From Gluconobacter vitians (lineage in GTDB: Bacteria; Pseudomonadota; Alphaproteobacteria; Acetobacterales; Acetobacteraceae), in assembly GCF_015244565.1 (NCBI RefSeq), contig NZ_JABCQG010000002.1:1-64000 (forward strand): a DNA stretch of 64,000 nt, written 5' to 3'. A program made the position numbers and the translations under genes. Position 1 is the first letter of the stretch. Each line of letters begins with the position of its first letter. Below are positions 49,528-58,306 of the stretch, one piece after another. The notes under the pieces were generated by a model, which saw only the letters and a list, made by a program, of their open reading frames with translations, did no database searches and was not told the origin of the DNA.

Positions 49528-50497
49528 TTCCGGTCCCCAGAAGCCCGACGCCGAGCGCATAGTAGTCCGACGGGTTGTACCGGCGGATCACGTTGAAGTT
49601 GTGATAGACCATGAAGGCCTGCGTGTTCGGACCATCAGGCTGCACGACAGCACCCTGTGCATCGGACCGCGAGAATGCCGTCCCGTCAGCCCGGCGCACG
49701 CCCAGCGCCATCCATTCGCCCAGCGTCCGCTGACGGGTCCGGCCGATTTCCGCCTTGTCGAGCACTTTGGTCAGTGTGATTTCCTGTCCCCAAGGCTCGT
49801 TGACCTGCCAACCACATTTGCCGAGATAATTGGCGATGGAGGCGAACACATCCGCTTCCGATGTCCAGATATTGCGCTTGCCGTCCCCGTCCCCATCCGC
49901 CGCGTAGCGCAGATAGGCGCTGGGCATGAACTGCGCCTGCCCCATGGCACCAGCATAGCTGCCAATCATGGCCGAGGGTGCGATATCACCGTCATTGAGG
50001 ATCTGAAGCGCCTTCATAAGCTCGTTACGGAAGAAAGCAGAACGCCGTCCGTCAAAGGCCAGCGTCGCAAGCGCGTCGATGACGGAATAGGTCCCGTCAT
50101 GCGCGCCAAATCCCGACTCGAGCCCCCAGATCCCCATGACGGCGCGGTCGTCGCATCCGAAACGTGCGCTGACGGGAGACATCACGGACTGCTGGGCCGC
50201 GTAAACGCTCCGTCCCTTTGCAAAACGCGACTCCGGCAGGACGCGATCACGATACTGCGCCCAGGTCAGAGTAAACTCCGGCTGGTGGCGGTCGAGCTTG
50301 AGGACGGAGGCGTTGGGCTGCGTCGTCAGGCTGAGCGCCTGTGAAACGATCGAAGGGGACAGTCCCTGCGCCACGGCCTGTGCCCGGACACTGGCGAGAA
50401 AAGCGCTGTAATCCTGCGCGCGGGCGGACGAAAACCCGACTGCCGCCGAGCCGGCAACGGAGGTCAGGGCCGCAAGCAGATGGCGTCGTTGAAGCAC
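49514..50497 (-). CDS. mltB: lytic murein transglycosylase MltB-type
   Basis: 327 residues from GTG 50497; an ATG at 50557 adds 20 residues. The N-terminus QRRHLLAALTSVAG followed by FSSARA fits a twin-arginine or Sec signal peptide. The catalytic Glu is in MGIWGLESGFGAHDGTYSV. GAMGQAQFMPSAYLRYAADGDGDG is typical of the MltB family. It cuts glycan strands. It heads an eight-gene reverse run ending with the MBL hydrolase. Confidence 0.92.
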   Translation of the reverse strand: MLQRRHLLAALTSVAGSAAVGFSSARAQDYSAFLASVRAQAVAQGLSPSIVSQALSLTTQPNASVLKLDRHQPEFTLTWAQYRDRVLPESRFAKGRSVYAAQQSVMSPVSARFGCDDRAVMGIWGLESGFGAHDGTYSVIDALATLAFDGRRSAFFRNELMKALQILNDGDIAPSAMIGSYAGAMGQAQFMPSAYLRYAADGDGDGKRNIWTSEADVFASIANYLGKCGWQVNEPWGQEITLTKVLDKAEIGRTRQRTLGEWMALGVRRADGTAFSRSDAQGAVVQPDGPNTQAFMVYHNFNVIRRYNPSDYYALGVGLLGTGIVSA

Positions 50498-50679
50498 GGT
50501 CAGGAATGATCCCTTACGGGTAGAAATGATAGGACATACGCTAGCAATCCGCAGCACGGACCGCCAGCCTCCAAAGGAGTGTCGCAGGTCATTCGCACCG
50601 AAATATGGCAGGGCAAGATTGTCGTTGGCGCGCTGGCGTGCGAAACCGGCGCCTCAATGTTCATGGAACCTTCCCAATC

Positions 50680-51246
50680 GTGATTGCCATCGGCCCTGCC
50701 ATGGCCTCCCAGCCAGCCTGGCTGAAGGCAGCCACCATCATTGTTGGCACCTTCATCCTTGAAGACGTGGCAACGGTGCTTTCCGCGATTGCAGCCCGCG
50801 CCGGCGAAGTCAGCATCCCCCTCGCCCTGGGTGCGCTGTATTTCGGCGTGGCGGTCGGGGATATGGGCCTGTACGGGCTTGGCGCCGCCGGTGCCCGCTG
50901 GCCTTACCTCAAGCGGTTCCTGACCCTTCCCAAACGCGAACGTACACAGGACTGGTTCAGCACGAACGTCATCCGCGTCGTGGCCATCTCCCGCTTCGTG
51001 CCCGGCGCCAGACTGCCGCTCTATACCGCCTGCGGTTTTTTCCGCGCGCCGTTCCTTCCCTTTGCCATGACCGCAGTTCTGGCTACGCTGGTCTGGACAA
51101 CGTGTCTTTTCCTGCTCGCCATGAGAGTCGGAGGCTGGCTGCTCGCCCATCAGGGCGGCTGGCGCTGGGCCGGACTGGCGGGGTTTGTCCTGTGTATCGT
51201 TGTCGTCGGGCGCCTGATCGCCCGTCTCCAGACCGTGAGCCAGTAA
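50680..51246 (+). CDS. DedA-family membrane protein
   Basis: About 188 residues from GTG 50680, chosen because the preceding text is poor; ATG 50605 and ATG 50701 are alternatives. About four or five membrane spans are seen. The DedA core has IVGTFILEDVATVLSAIAA, LYFGVAVGDMGLYGLGA and the amphipathic VVAISRFVPGARLPLYTACGF, the latter two holding the conserved E/D and FxRxxPGxR. DedA proteins move lipid carriers such as undecaprenyl phosphate or phosphatidylethanolamine. It is followed 5 bases later by an ATP-grasp gene. Confidence 0.8.
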   Translation: MIAIGPAMASQPAWLKAATIIVGTFILEDVATVLSAIAARAGEVSIPLALGALYFGVAVGDMGLYGLGAAGARWPYLKRFLTLPKRERTQDWFSTNVIRVVAISRFVPGARLPLYTACGFFRAPFLPFAMTAVLATLVWTTCLFLLAMRVGGWLLAHQGGWRWAGLAGFVLCIVVVGRLIARLQTVSQ

Positions 51247-51251
51247 CAGCA

Positions 51252-52316
51252 ATGTCCAAGTCAGAAGCCGACCAGAACCCGCTCTCCCTTTTCGAATTCT
51301 GGCCCGGATCCATCTTCTACACCCCCATCGTCCTGTACTGGATCGCCATGGGAATCAAATACCGCGACCTCAGCATCTCGACCGCCGCCAATCCGCGTAT
51401 TGAAACCGGTGGCCTGTGTGGAGAGAGCAAGTCCTCGATCCTCGATATGGGCGGCTCCACGGCACAGTCCTATATTGCCCCCTACGTCGTCTTCCGCAGC
51501 GGCAAGGGCTCGGAACGCCGGGCGCTGGACGCCATGGAGCGCAAGGGCCTGTCCTTCCCCGTCGTCATCAAGCCCGATATCGGCTGCAATGGCACGGGCG
51601 TAAAACTCGTCCAGTCCCGCGAACAGCTTGAAGCCGTCCTGCCGCAGTTCCCCGATGATGTGGATATGCTGGTTCAGGAGCTCATCACCTATCCGGTTGA
51701 GGCAGGCCTGTTCTATATCCGTCACCCCGACGAACCCCGTGGCCGCATCACGTCCATCACCTACAAGGAAGCGCCGATCCTGACGGGCGATGGTGTCTCC
51801 ACGATCGAGGAACTGATCCTGCGGGATCCGCGCATGGGCCTTGTTCCGCAGATCTATCTGCCGCGGCTGGCTGGCAAGGAAAAGAACGTCCTTGCCAAAG
51901 GTGAGGAAATGCCGCTGGTTTTTGCCGGAAACCACTGCAAGGGTTCCGTCTTCCGCGATGGTCGCGCCGATACGACCGAGGCTCTGACCGTGCGGCTGGA
52001 TGCCATCATGAAGGATATTCCGGATTTCCATTTCGGCCGGGTGGACGTGAAAGCCGCTTCCATTGAGGATCTGCGCCGGGGCGAGAACTTCCGGATCATC
52101 GAGATCAATGGCGTCGGCTCCGAGGCCACTCATATCTGGGACCGTCGCACGACGCTCTGGGAAGCCTATCGCGCCCAGTTCTCACATTACCGTCAGACGT
52201 TCCTGATCGGCGCTGCCAACAGGGCGCGGGGCTGGAAAACGTCAGGCGCGTTCTCGATGCTGCATTCCTGGCGCAAGCAGCGTCGGCTGCTTGCGTCCTA
52301 TCCGCTGAACGACTGA
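51252..52316 (+). CDS. ATP-grasp domain protein (D-Ala-D-Ala ligase-like), unknown substrate
   Basis: 354 residues from ATG 51252. The N-terminal hydrophobic stretch (FYTPIVLYWIAMGIKY) may touch the membrane. The signature ANPRIETGGLCGESKSSILD is shared by an uncharacterised family that often has the ATP-grasp fold. The ATP-grasp parts are FPVVIKPDIGCNGTGVKLV, MLVQELITYPVEAG and RIIEINGVGSEATHIWD. The last holds the metal-binding E and N. It probably joins a carboxylate to an amine using ATP. It follows a DedA gene after five bases, which hints at envelope lipid or wall chemistry. Confidence 0.75.
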   Translation: MSKSEADQNPLSLFEFWPGSIFYTPIVLYWIAMGIKYRDLSISTAANPRIETGGLCGESKSSILDMGGSTAQSYIAPYVVFRSGKGSERRALDAMERKGLSFPVVIKPDIGCNGTGVKLVQSREQLEAVLPQFPDDVDMLVQELITYPVEAGLFYIRHPDEPRGRITSITYKEAPILTGDGVSTIEELILRDPRMGLVPQIYLPRLAGKEKNVLAKGEEMPLVFAGNHCKGSVFRDGRADTTEALTVRLDAIMKDIPDFHFGRVDVKAASIEDLRRGENFRIIEINGVGSEATHIWDRRTTLWEAYRAQFSHYRQTFLIGAANRARGWKTSGAFSMLHSWRKQRRLLASYPLND

Positions 52317-52337
52317 ATCCAGCGCGGCAGGCTGGCC

Positions 52338-52802
52338 TTACTGGCCCAGCTTGCCGCCACCAAAGATGTAATTGCTGACCTGCTGCTCCAGGGAAAGCTG
52401 ATCCCGCGTATCGGTGATCTTGCCTTCGCTGGACAGTGTCGTGCGGGAATGGCCGGGCTGAATCTGCAGGGCGTTATCCGCAGTCATGGTCGGCGCACCG
52501 ATGCCTACGGCCGTATCCACGGGAAGATGCAGGCGCTGGTCCACCGTAAAGGCCACGTCGGCCATCTGTGTGCGCGGATCGAGCGTGATGGAGACGACAC
52601 GTCCCACCGGCACACCTGCGAGATCGACATTCGCGCCCGTGTGGAGGCCATTCGCGGAATTAAAGGCCGCGTGCAGGACCTCGCCCTGAAAATCAGGTCC
52701 CTTGCGCAAGGCGTTGCCATAGACGAGGAATGTTCCGGCGATCGCCAGAACGAGACCACTGGCCAGGATGGCGCCCCCACGGCCGCTCAATGTTGACTGC
52801 AT
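52338..52802 (-). CDS. MlaD-like protein (MCE domain)
   Basis: 154 residues. An N-terminal membrane anchor (AILASGLVLAIAGTFLVYG) is followed by a single MCE domain with FNSANGLHTGANVDLAGVPVGRVVSI and TDNALQIQPGH-type text (ADNALQIQPGH). MlaD hexamers carry phospholipids between inner and outer membranes. No mlaE, mlaF or other Mla gene is nearby, so it is an orphan. It is divergent from uppP, with a TetR-like palindrome in the spacer. Confidence 0.82.
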   Translation of the reverse strand: MQSTLSGRGGAILASGLVLAIAGTFLVYGNALRKGPDFQGEVLHAAFNSANGLHTGANVDLAGVPVGRVVSITLDPRTQMADVAFTVDQRLHLPVDTAVGIGAPTMTADNALQIQPGHSRTTLSSEGKITDTRDQLSLEQQVSNYIFGGGKLGQ

Positions 52803-52851
52803 GCCAGCCTCGCCTTCTGGAAAATCTTGAACAGAACGGGAGTTAGTCCTC

Positions 52852-52871
52852 CCTTGACCGCCCGGTCAAGG
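52852..52871. promoter_or_regulatory. TetR-type palindrome between MlaD-like gene and uppP
   Basis: CCTTGACCG-CC-CGGTCAAGG is a 20-base palindrome with perfect nine-base arms. The TTGACCGnnCGGTCAA form is a common TetR-family operator. On the reverse strand its TTGACC is followed 17 bases later by CTAACT, a possible promoter for the MlaD-like gene that the site would cover. Confidence 0.6.
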
Positions 52872-52961
52872 TTACGTCCAAGGTTGCGTCGCCTGCCACC
52901 ATGAGGCAAGTGATCTGCTTTTCCGCCTTTGTGACGAAGGCCTCCACCCGATACAGGCTCC

Positions 52962-53804
52962 ATGACGCTTCTCCAGGCCCTCATTCTCGCCATCGTTCAG
53001 GGTATTACCGAACCCTTCCCGGTTAGCAGCCTCGGCCATGCCGTTCTCCTGCCCGCGCTTCTGCACTGGGATCTGGACGAACACGCGCCCATGTTCCTGC
53101 CGTTCCTGACTATGCTCCATGTGGGCACGCTGGTCGCGCTGGCAGGCGTTTTCTGGCGGGACTGGATAGCCATTCTGGGTGGCATGTTCGGCCGTTATGG
53201 CCGCTACGCGCAGATGGAAGCGATTCGGATCTTCGGGCTGCTCGTGATTGCGACCATTCCTGCCGTGCTGGTTGGCTGGCTGCTGGAACACCGTCTGCGC
53301 GCCGTGTTCGGTACCCCTCTCGCCGTTGCCGGGTTCCTGATCCTCAATGGCTTTCTGCTTATGGCGACGGAATGGCTCCGGCGCCAGAAAGGTCATCGCG
53401 ATCACAAGCCCATCGCCACGCTTGCGCCCAAGGACGCCGTGATCATCGGCATCTGGCAGTGTCTTGCGCTTCTGCCGGGACTGTCGCGCTCGGGAGCGAC
53501 CATGAATGGCGGCCTGCTGCGCGGACTGGATCATGAAACAGCTGCGCGTTTCTCTCTGCTGATGGCCCAGCCCATCGTGCTGGCCGCCACGGTCCGGGAG
53601 GCCTGGCAGATGCGTCACATGACAATCTCGCATGACGTCATGGTGCAATGCGTTGCCGGTGCCGTCGTCGCGGGACTGACGGCGCTGATCTGTTCGCTGC
53701 TAATGCTGCGCTTCTTTCGCAACCATGATGGCTGGGCGCTGACGCCCTTTGGAATCTACTGCATCGTGGCGGGCCTTTTTGCCGGTGCCGTCATTCTTCT
53801 CTGA
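52962..53804 (+). CDS. uppP: undecaprenyl-diphosphatase
   Basis: 280 residues, about eight membrane spans. The BacA motifs are GITEPFPVSSLGH (residues 14-26), where LPISSSGH is usual, and LPGLSRSGATMNGGLLRGL, with the catalytic Glu and Ser/Arg. It removes phosphate from undecaprenyl diphosphate, recycling the lipid carrier for wall polymers. It may work with the DedA protein nearby. The two-residue change in the first motif is within the known range. Confidence 0.93.
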   Translation: MTLLQALILAIVQGITEPFPVSSLGHAVLLPALLHWDLDEHAPMFLPFLTMLHVGTLVALAGVFWRDWIAILGGMFGRYGRYAQMEAIRIFGLLVIATIPAVLVGWLLEHRLRAVFGTPLAVAGFLILNGFLLMATEWLRRQKGHRDHKPIATLAPKDAVIIGIWQCLALLPGLSRSGATMNGGLLRGLDHETAARFSLLMAQPIVLAATVREAWQMRHMTISHDVMVQCVAGAVVAGLTALICSLLMLRFFRNHDGWALTPFGIYCIVAGLFAGAVILL

Positions 53805-53842
53805 CCTTTCCAGCCGCCGTTTTTCGCGGCACATTGCGGATC

Positions 53843-55384
53843 ATGCCAGCTTCGATACAATCTTCTCCTGATGCCTCCGGTCCCAGTCGTCGCAAGACCC
53901 TTGAACAGGTCCTGTTCGAAAACGACACGAACGGTCTCAAACGGAGCCTGACGGCAACACAGTTGATCATTCTGGGCGTCGGTTCCACGATCGGCGCTGG
54001 CATTTACGTCATGACGGGTACGGCCGCTGCGGAATATGCCGGTCCTTCCGTCCTGATCTCATTCGTTATCGCCGCCCTCGCCTGCCTGTTTACGGCATTT
54101 TCCTACGGCGAACTTTCCTCGACCCTGCCTGTGTCGGGTTCAGCCTATTCCTATGCCTATATCTCGATGGGCGAAAAGGCTGCCTGGATGGTCGGCTGGC
54201 TGCTGCTTCTTGAATACGGCATTTCGTGTTCCGCTGTCGCGGCCGGCCTGTCGGGATATGCGAGTTCGCTGCTTGGCGTTACTGGCATTCATATGCCCGC
54301 ATCATTGACGCAGGCGACCCTGCAGCCCATTGCCGGCACGGCAGGTGCCCGGATCGGCGCAGGGTGGCGGTTTGATCTGATCGGCTTCACCGCAACACTT
54401 CTCGTCACGGCACTGCTGGTCCGAGGCGTCGAAGAGTCAGCCCGGATCAACACCATGATCGTGGCGCTCAAGGTCGGGGTGCTGTTCGTGTTCGTGGCGC
54501 TGGGCATCGGTGCCGTCAATCCGGCAAACTGGCATCCGTTCATTCCCGCCAGTGAAGGCGGTTTCCATTACGGCGTGCGCGGCATTTTCCGCGCGGCTTC
54601 GGTCATTTTCTTTGCCTATGTCGGGTTCGAGGCCGTCTCCACAGCCTCAGCCGAAGCGCGCAACCCTACACGCGACGTTCCGATCGGCATTATCGGCAGT
54701 TTGCTGATCTGCACCATCGTCTACATGATCGTCGCAACCGTGCTGCTTGGCATCGTGCCTTATCGTGAGCTGGACGTCCCTGACCCGCTCGCCATTGCCG
54801 TAAAGATCATGCACACACCCTGGCTGTCCCTGCTGGTCAATGTCGGCGCCACGATCGGCCTGTGCTCGGTTCTGATGGGCCTGATGTATGCCCAGTCCCG
54901 TGTTCTGCTCACCATCAGCCGTGATGGTCTGATCCCGGGCATTTTCTGCCTGATCCATCCGAAATTCCGCACACCGTGGATCGGAACGATTGTCCTTGGT
55001 CTGGTCGTGGCCCTCATCACCGCGACGCTACCGATCGACATCATCAGCGACCTCGTTTCCATCGGCACGGCGGCAGCGTTTGGAATTGTCTGCTTTACGG
55101 TCATCTGGCAGCGCAACACGCGCCCGGACATTGTACGCCCCTTCAGCGTCCCGCTCGGCGGCATCCGCATCCGCGGGGTCTGGATCGGCACGACACCCGC
55201 ACTTGGCATCCTGTTCTGTCTGGTGATGACCATTCCACTGGTCTCGGACATGGTGCACGCCGTCACCAGCGGCAATCCGGTCCCGCTGATCCTTCTGGTG
55301 ACCTATCTGGCGCTGGGCCTTGCAACTTACGTCTTCTACGGACGGCGCCATTCCAAAATGCGCCCCGAGCAGCCCTCAGTCTGA
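53843..55384 (+). CDS. APC-family amino acid permease
   Basis: 513 residues from ATG 53843; a TTG nine bases upstream (53834) is also in frame. About 12 membrane spans. APC motifs are LGVGSTIGAGIYVMTGTAAAEYAGPSV near the N-terminus and GFEAVSTASAEARNPTRDVPIG in the middle. The pattern resembles the cationic amino acid (CAT/YhdG) group. The substrate is not fixed by sequence. It overlaps the convergent MscS-like gene by nine bases. Confidence 0.88.
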   Translation: MPASIQSSPDASGPSRRKTLEQVLFENDTNGLKRSLTATQLIILGVGSTIGAGIYVMTGTAAAEYAGPSVLISFVIAALACLFTAFSYGELSSTLPVSGSAYSYAYISMGEKAAWMVGWLLLLEYGISCSAVAAGLSGYASSLLGVTGIHMPASLTQATLQPIAGTAGARIGAGWRFDLIGFTATLLVTALLVRGVEESARINTMIVALKVGVLFVFVALGIGAVNPANWHPFIPASEGGFHYGVRGIFRAASVIFFAYVGFEAVSTASAEARNPTRDVPIGIIGSLLICTIVYMIVATVLLGIVPYRELDVPDPLAIAVKIMHTPWLSLLVNVGATIGLCSVLMGLMYAQSRVLLTISRDGLIPGIFCLIHPKFRTPWIGTIVLGLVVALITATLPIDIISDLVSIGTAAAFGIVCFTVIWQRNTRPDIVRPFSVPLGGIRIRGVWIGTTPALGILFCLVMTIPLVSDMVHAVTSGNPVPLILLVTYLALGLATYVFYGRRHSKMRPEQPSV

Positions 55385-56581
55385 TGACATCGACGAACTG
55401 CCGGGCCCCATACCCGGACCCATATAGCTTCCCGGCGGTGGCCGGCTGATCGGGGGCGCCATCCGCTCCCAGGGCTCCTGAGCCTCGGCTGCGGGAGGCA
55501 TCATGGAGAAACGCGACCGGGGTAGCGCCTCGGGGCATTCATCGCGGATCCGGGCGATGATTTTCTCACGGATATCGCACCGCAAATCCCAGCTCTGGAG
55601 TGCCGTACGGGCACTGGCGATGATGCGGATGGACATGACATGCGCATCGCAATCCGCCACCTGAACGTCGAACACGCGCCCGTCCCACAGCGGGCAGCCG
55701 CGCACGATCTCGTTCAGTATCTCGCGGATCTTGTCCATCGGTGCCTGATAATCGACCCATAGAAATACGACACCGATGATGGCCGCGGAGTTATGCGTCC
55801 AGTTCTCGAACTGGTTTTCCAGAAAATACGAGATCGGCACGATATGCCGCCGCCAGTCCCAGACCCGCAGCACCACATAGGTCGCGTTGATTTCCTCAAC
55901 CCAGCACCAGTCGCCATTGATAATGATCAGGTCTTCCATCCGGATCGGCTGGGTGAGTGCAATCTGCACACCCGCGATCAGGTTCGTCAGCAATCCGCGC
56001 GCCGACAGACCGACGATCAGGGACGCCGCCCCTGCCGACGCGAACAGGGACAGCCCATACTGCTTGACGGAGGGAAACAGCATCAGAGCCGAAGCCACGG
56101 TCACAATGCCCACCAGGATTTCCGTCAGCCGTCGCAGGACGCGGATCTGCGTCTGATGCGAACGGATCATGATGTCGTCGGTCTCTTCGCGCGCTGCGAG
56201 GCGGTTGAGATAGACTTCCGTCATGATCCGGAAGACCATGATCGCCGAGAAACCGAAAGTCAGGATCAGCAGGAACAGGAAGAAAAGCTGAAGATCGTCT
56301 TCCTGCGCCGCCGTAAACCCCGTTGCGGCCGGCAGCGCGGACAGCATGGCCAGAAGTGCCACCATCAGCCGTGTGGGCCTGCGCAGGGACGAGACGATCC
56401 GCCGGATCAGTGCGGCCTTGCGCGATCCCGGGATCCGCAGGAGCTGTGTCGTGACAAGATTGCCGCAATAGAACGCCAGCACCCCCACAACCACCAGCAT
56501 CAGCACCGACACGACGGAAGCGGGCAGCCAGGTGAAGTAGGACCTTATGACAAACAGGGTGCTGACGAAGTGTTGCGTCAC
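55376..56581 (-). CDS. MscS-family mechanosensitive channel
   Basis: 401 residues. Several N-terminal membrane helices precede the pore helix region ASAGAASLIVGLSARGLLTNLIAGVQIALTQPIRMED, the MscS-like Gly/Ala-rich TM3, and the beta domain (IINGDWCWVEEINATYVVLRVWD). The C-terminal part ends in a Pro/Gly/Met-rich tail (MGPGMGPGSSSMSSD). It may open under membrane tension to release solutes. This class is larger than E. coli MscS. Confidence 0.87.
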   Translation of the reverse strand: MTQHFVSTLFVIRSYFTWLPASVVSVLMLVVVGVLAFYCGNLVTTQLLRIPGSRKAALIRRIVSSLRRPTRLMVALLAMLSALPAATGFTAAQEDDLQLFFLFLLILTFGFSAIMVFRIMTEVYLNRLAAREETDDIMIRSHQTQIRVLRRLTEILVGIVTVASALMLFPSVKQYGLSLFASAGAASLIVGLSARGLLTNLIAGVQIALTQPIRMEDLIIINGDWCWVEEINATYVVLRVWDWRRHIVPISYFLENQFENWTHNSAAIIGVVFLWVDYQAPMDKIREILNEIVRGCPLWDGRVFDVQVADCDAHVMSIRIIASARTALQSWDLRCDIREKIIARIRDECPEALPRSRFSMMPPAAEAQEPWERMAPPISRPPPGSYMGPGMGPGSSSMSSD

Positions 56582-56723
56582 CAGGGGAAGGACTCCTTGC
56601 CGCGAAAAAACAGGACGCGCCGCAGGGAGCCGCGCAGAATGGAAAACAGTGATACTTCAAATGCCACGGGCACCCACGCCATTGCGACCCGAAAAAACAT
56701 CTTATTTTCCCGGAACCAACGTG

Positions 56724-56752
56724 TTGACACCCTGAAAGATCCCCCTTAAAAC
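56724..56752 (+). promoter_or_regulatory. promoter of tRNA-Met
   Basis: A consensus -35 TTGACA (56724-56729) and -10 TAAAAC (56747-56752) are 17 bases apart, with the tRNA starting about 33 bases after the -10 box. Confidence 0.7.
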
Positions 56753-56784
56753 CCCGCGTCAACGCCGGTTAACCCCGGCAGGAT

Positions 56785-56859
56785 GGCGGTGTAGCTCAGT
56801 GGTAGAGCAGGGGAATCATAATCCCTTGGTCGGCGGTTCAAATCCGTCCACCGCTACCA
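56785..56859 (+). tRNA. tRNA-Met (CAU), possibly elongator
   Basis: 75 nt with an encoded CCA. The acceptor GGCGGTG pairs with CACCGCT (one G-U). The D-arm has AGCTCAGTGGTAGAGC, the anticodon loop is ATCATAA (CAU), and the T-arm has GGTTCAAATCC. The CAU anticodon is shared by elongator Met, initiator and modified Ile2 tRNAs. The first pair and overall form fit elongator Met, but Ile2 is not excluded. Confidence 0.9.
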
Positions 56860-56935
56860 TCCCTTTTCCCGAAAACAGAAAATAGACAGTGGCAGCATCC
56901 TGTTTCGTGGGACTGTTTCCTGTATTCTTTCGGGC

Positions 56936-57805
56936 ATGATCAAAAAGCCCCTCGCCGTCGTGACGATGGTTTACAACGAGCCGGAACATTTGCAGTTGTG
57001 GCGCCGTCATTATGGCGCACAGGTTGGAGAAACCGCCTGTTATGTCATCGATCACGGCTCGGACGACGGCTCGACCGCATATCTGGGACAGGTCAATGTC
57101 GTCCGCATTCCGCGCTCCCCACAGGATGACGAACGCCGGACCCGCGCTATCGGCAAGTTCTGCGACAGTCTGCTCGAATGGTATGACAGCGTCATCTATA
57201 CGGATGTGGACGAAATCCTTCTTGCCGATCCGGCATTCGTCCCGTCCCTGACGGAACTCGCGCTTCTGAACCGGTCTCCGGTCGTCACCGCCACAGGTTT
57301 TGACGTCATTCATATCCCGGACGAGGAAGCTCCGTTCGATTACAGCCGCCCCTTCTCGCTCCAGCGCCTGCATCTCCGCTTTTCCAGCGCAATGTGCAAG
57401 CCGGTCCTCACCCGCATCCCCATCACCTGGGCACCGGGCTTTCACTGCTGCGAAGAAGCTGTTCCCAGCCTTGCAGCCCCGCTCTTCCTGTTTCATCTGC
57501 GCTATGCCGACCTGCCTTCGGGACTGGAGCGGCTGGAACGCACGCGCAGGCAGCCCTGGGTCTCAGAAGATGTCGGGCGTCACCAGCGCCTTGAGAACAC
57601 GGACTGGGAAAACATGCTGCGTGCCATGGCCGGACTTCCCCGAAGCGACAGCACACTGGACAGCCGCGATGAACGCCTGACCCAGTGGCGCCAGCAGGTG
57701 GAAGACAGCGCCCAGTCACGCCTGCACGACCGCTATCGCCTCGACCTGCATTTGAGCGGAACCGAACTCTGGCGCCTGCCCGACCGCTTCGTGGGGCGTG
57801 TCTGA
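56936..57805 (+). CDS. glycosyltransferase family 2-like protein
   Basis: 289 residues. The opening AVVTMVYNEPEHLQLWRRHYGA and YVIDHGSDDGS resemble GT-A folds, and the metal-binding Asp motif is at residues 90-93 (TDVDEILL). No signal peptide or clear membrane span, so it is probably cytoplasmic or peripheral. It may decorate a surface sugar, but the acceptor and donor are unknown. It is followed by a bidirectional terminator. Confidence 0.82.
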   Translation: MIKKPLAVVTMVYNEPEHLQLWRRHYGAQVGETACYVIDHGSDDGSTAYLGQVNVVRIPRSPQDDERRTRAIGKFCDSLLEWYDSVIYTDVDEILLADPAFVPSLTELALLNRSPVVTATGFDVIHIPDEEAPFDYSRPFSLQRLHLRFSSAMCKPVLTRIPITWAPGFHCCEEAVPSLAAPLFLFHLRYADLPSGLERLERTRRQPWVSEDVGRHQRLENTDWENMLRAMAGLPRSDSTLDSRDERLTQWRQQVEDSAQSRLHDRYRLDLHLSGTELWRLPDRFVGRV

Positions 57806-57810
57806 GGCAT

Positions 57811-57844
57811 AAAAAAACCGGCTCCTTATAGAGCCGGTTTTTTC
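57811..57844. terminator. bidirectional terminator
   Basis: AAAAAACCGGCTC pairs with GAGCCGGTTTTTT around a CTTATA-type loop. It serves the glycosyltransferase gene and the reverse DUF4167 gene that ends just after it. Confidence 0.9.
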
Positions 57845-57847
57845 GTT

Positions 57848-58306
57848 TCAGTCCGCTTCGGCTTCAGCCGTGCGACGGTCCTGATCTTCATCCGAAGACC
57901 GCTCGGACCCGTATTCCGCGTCCTGTTCCTGTGAGGGCTGCTCGTCCTCATTCCGCTCGCCACGCGGCTCCCTGCGATCTTCATAGGCGCGCTGACGCTG
58001 CTGCTGGCGCTCGTTGCGTTCCTGCTGGCTCTTCTCGGCAGCCTGGTTCATGGCGTTGAGAATACGGAAGTAGTGCTCCGCATGCTGAAAATACGCTTCT
58101 GCAAGAATGCGGTCGCCAGTTCCGGTCGCGTCGCGGCCGAGCTGGAGATACTTCTCGAACAGCTGCTGCGCCGTACCGCGGACCCGCAGATCGGGTCCGT
58201 TACTGTCAAACACATGGTTGCGGTTCAGAGGTGTCTGGGCATTGCTGCTGCGTGATGGCCCACTGCCCGCACGATGATGCCGGCCTCTTATGCGCTTCAT
58301 ATTCAT
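57848..58306 (-). CDS. DUF4167 protein
   Basis: About 152 residues if it starts at ATG 58306; 58327 and 58300 are alternative starts. The N-terminus is basic (MKRIRGRHHRAG), followed by the DUF4167 core SNGPDLRVRGTAQQLFEKYLQLGRDA, AEAYFQHAEHYFRI and a Gln/Arg/Glu-rich tail. The family is typical downstream of prmC in Alphaproteobacteria. The role is not known; the charged tail may bind nucleic acid. Confidence 0.85.
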   Translation of the reverse strand: MNMKRIRGRHHRAGSGPSRSSNAQTPLNRNHVFDSNGPDLRVRGTAQQLFEKYLQLGRDATGTGDRILAEAYFQHAEHYFRILNAMNQAAEKSQQERNERQQQRQRAYEDRREPRGERNEDEQPSQEQDAEYGSERSSDEDQDRRTAEAEAD

